From Clostridia bacterium (GTDB taxonomy: Bacteria > Bacillota > Clostridia > Monoglobales > Monoglobaceae), in the NCBI GenBank assembly GCA_017397725.1, contig JAFQIA010000004.1, positions 1 through 32,461 on the forward strand: a stretch of DNA of 32,461 nt, in the 5' to 3' direction. Under the pieces are notes generated by a model. The model did no database searches. It was given only the letters and a program-made list of their open reading frames with translations, and had not been told where the DNA came from. This document shows, in pieces, positions 31,647 to 32,461 of the stretch. Made by a program: the position numbers and the translations under genes. Position 1 is the stretch's first letter, and each line of letters opens with the position of its first letter.

Positions 31647-31831
31647 TCTTCACCATGAACGGACGGAATCCGTACAGTCAAATAAGCAGAACCATAGAGA
31701 TATTTTATAAAATTCGTTTTGCGGAGCAAAACTTCCTTTTCTTTTCTCTTCTCTTTTATCTTTTATCTCTTATCTGGAAACGACAATTTTTAGCGAAGGG
31801 TGAAGAGAGAATAGTGAAAAACGAATAGAAC
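31647..31831. other. Non-coding stretch with hairpin and pyrimidine tract
   Basis: No gene was seen. A small hairpin GTTTTGC-GGA-GCAAAAC (31716-31732) followed by a pyrimidine-rich run to about 31777 could end the XRE transcript, though it is a weak terminator. The pyrimidine run contains repeated CTTTTATCT-like units. Confidence 0.5.
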
Positions 31832-31875
31832 AAAAAGAAACGACAACCTTCTGTCGAAGATTGTCGTTTCTTTTT
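31832..31875. repeat. Perfect 15-bp inverted repeat, possible bidirectional terminator
   Basis: Arms AAAAAGAAACGACAA (31832-31846) and TTGTCGTTTCTTTTT (31861-31875) enclose a 14-nt loop. A-run and T-run ends make it terminator-like in both directions. Confidence 0.75.
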
Positions 31876-32040
31876 GGTGGACCTTCAGGGACACAGCCGC
31901 CGTTGGCGTCTTACTCGCTTGACGACCCAACGGTGCTGCCGTTCGGTACCCGTCTGCGCAACTTTTCAGCGGCAGACAATTCACCGGATTGTCTGCTTTT
32001 CGCTGAAAACCCTCTCAGGGTTCGAGTCCCTCTAATAATT
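31876..32040. repeat. tRNA-derived repeat block with long palindrome
   Basis: The block opens with 17 bp (31876-31892) identical to the 3' end, including CCA, of the CAU tRNA gene further right (32081-32097). It contains a long imperfect palindrome (31963-32009; arms TTTTCAGCG plus GCAGACAAT against their complements, loop TCACCGG, one 4-nt bulge), and near 32018-32032 a T-arm-like AGGGTTCGAGTCCCT in the opposite orientation. No protein gene is credible here. It looks like a small non-coding mobile or duplicated element associated with tRNA genes. Confidence 0.5.
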
Positions 32041-32050
32041 ACACCAAACA

Positions 32051-32076
32051 AAAAAACACCCTTACGGGTGCTTTTT
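32051..32076 (-). terminator. Terminator of the rRNA/tRNA operon
   Basis: Reading leftward, AAAAAGCACCC-GTAA-GGGTG followed by seven T, immediately after the CAU tRNA. Confidence 0.85.
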
Positions 32077-32079
32077 ATT

Positions 32080-32156
32080 TGGTGGACCTTCAGGGACTCG
32101 AACCCCGGACCGACCGGTTATGAGCCGGGAGCTCTAACCAACTGAGCTAAAGGTCC
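32080..32156 (-). tRNA. tRNA with anticodon CAT (Met or lysidine-type Ile2)
   Basis: A complete cloverleaf with acceptor strands GGACCTT and AAGGTCC, anticodon loop CTCATAA, T-loop TTCGAGT and encoded CCA; 77 nt. It lacks the unpaired first base pair of initiator tRNA. The loop occurs in both elongator Met and tRNA-Ile2 whose C34 becomes lysidine, so identity is left open. Confidence 0.93.
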
Positions 32157-32165
32157 AAATATGGG

Positions 32166-32195
32166 ATAAGCAACAGCCAACAGGCTGTTGCTTAT
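32166..32195 (-). other. 13-bp hairpin between tRNA genes
   Basis: Perfect arms ATAAGCAACAGCC and GGCTGTTGCTTAT around a 4-nt loop between tRNA-Glu and the CAU tRNA. It lacks a T-tract and may guide processing or cause partial termination. Confidence 0.7.
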
Positions 32196-32199
32196 TTCA

Positions 32200-32274
32200 T
32201 GGTGACTCCGAGGGGAATCGAACCCCTGTTACCGCCGTGAAAGGGCGGTGTCTTGACCGCTTGACCACGGAGCC
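32200..32274 (-). tRNA. tRNA-Glu(TTC)
   Basis: A complete cloverleaf with anticodon loop CTTTCAC, T-loop TTCGATT and encoded CCA. Only 3 nt separate it from tRNA-Asn, so they are co-transcribed. Confidence 0.97.
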
Positions 32275-32277
32275 AAA

Positions 32278-32353
32278 TGGCTCCTCCAGTTGGACTCGAA
32301 CCAACGACCCTGCGGTTAACAGCCGCATGCTCTACCGACTGAGCTATAGAGGA
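32278..32353 (-). tRNA. tRNA-Asn(GTT)
   Basis: A complete cloverleaf with acceptor strands TCCTCTA and TGGAGGA (one G-T wobble), anticodon loop CTGTTAA, T-loop TTCGAGT, discriminator G and encoded CCA. It is the first tRNA after 5S rRNA, a common clostridial order. Confidence 0.97.
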
Positions 32354-32375
32354 ATATATGCTGAGAGAACAAAAC

Positions 32376-32407
32376 CTTTCGAGAGCAGATTGCTCTGCTC
32401 CCGAAAG
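32376..32407 (-). other. Hairpin between 5S rRNA and tRNA-Asn
   Basis: Arms CTTTCGGGAGCAGA and TCTGCTCTCGAAAG (one mismatch) followed by GGTTTTGTTC on the transcribed strand. It is probably a processing stem or weak terminator that lets the tRNA tail be made at lower level than rRNA. Confidence 0.65.
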
Positions 32408-32411
32408 TCAG

Positions 32412-32461
32412 TTCCGGCGACGACTTATGTTCCCGGGCGGTCGCCCGCCAAGTATTGTCAG
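32412..32461 (-). rRNA. rrf: 5S ribosomal RNA, 3' end only
   Basis: The transcribed strand reads ...GGGAACATAAGTCGTCGCCGG, the characteristic 3' end of bacterial 5S rRNA, and is followed by tRNA genes. The remainder lies beyond the window. The exact 3' end (about 32412) is uncertain by a few bases. Confidence 0.85.

Noticed and set aside
31861..32145. Rightward 94-codon ORF before the tRNA cluster
   Set aside because: It reads through a terminator-like hairpin, the tRNA-derived repeat and antisense tRNA; the peptide is the typical spurious product of antisense tRNA sequence.

Overview
Organism. The window looks like a chromosome segment of a Gram-positive, endospore-forming member of the Clostridia, probably a gut Oscillospirales-type lineage; the lineage is inference. 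The reasons are strong AGGAGG-type ribosome binding sites, consensus sigma-A promoters with 17-bp spacers, four secreted SLH-domain proteins, a CotJC-like spore-coat/manganese-catalase protein, a YitT transporter, and tRNAs with encoded CCA. The coding core looks moderately GC-rich. The left end (Fic) and the block at about 29.7-31.7 kb are visibly more AT-rich and look accessory.

Layout. (1) 1-1375: a left-truncated Fic gene with a textbook promoter/operator, a spacer with 11-bp repeats, and the 3' half of a tRNA-Ser gene that cuts off a small leftward ORF; this resembles the end of an integrated element. (2) 3384-1386, leftward: tautomerase, nitroreductase and an SLH protein under one promoter. 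(3) 20906-3386, leftward: the dominant feature, a three-gene operon of about 17.4 kb. It encodes a 3661-residue secreted protein ending in a dockerin-like module, a 1708-residue repeat protein with an N-terminal cohesin-like module and C-terminal SLH domains, and a 391-residue cohesin-like/SLH protein. (4) 20907-21214: a regulatory intergenic region with five 11-bp-phased boxes of the OmpR/PhoB type, an extended -10 promoter and a short C-rich transcript candidate ending in a terminator. (5) 21.1-29.75 kb: a GHL10-type glycoside hydrolase with SLH domains, YigZ/IMPACT, tRNA-Pro, a cation/proton antiporter, a Gfo/Idh/MocA oxidoreductase, argG (leftward), ruvC, yitT and a cotJC-like gene. (6) 29.7-31.7 kb: two zinc-ribbon membrane proteins and a possible small third ORF, divergent from an XRE regulator with twin palindromic operators between them. 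(7) 31.65-32.46 kb: a repeat-rich non-coding stretch, then the leftward tail of a ribosomal RNA operon (5S 3' end, tRNA-Asn, tRNA-Glu, a CAU-anticodon tRNA, terminator).

How it may work together. The giant protein has a signal peptide but no SLH domain, LPXTG motif or C-terminal membrane anchor that I can see; its C-terminus is dockerin-like. The two downstream co-transcribed proteins each start with a cohesin-like beta module and end in SLH domains. The simplest reading is a self-contained cell-surface assembly: SLH proteins bind the cell-wall polymer and present cohesin-like modules that capture the giant protein. No catalytic domain was recognised in the giant protein, so adhesion or matrix functions seem more likely than polysaccharide degradation. 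This is inference and has not been tested by structure prediction or homology search.
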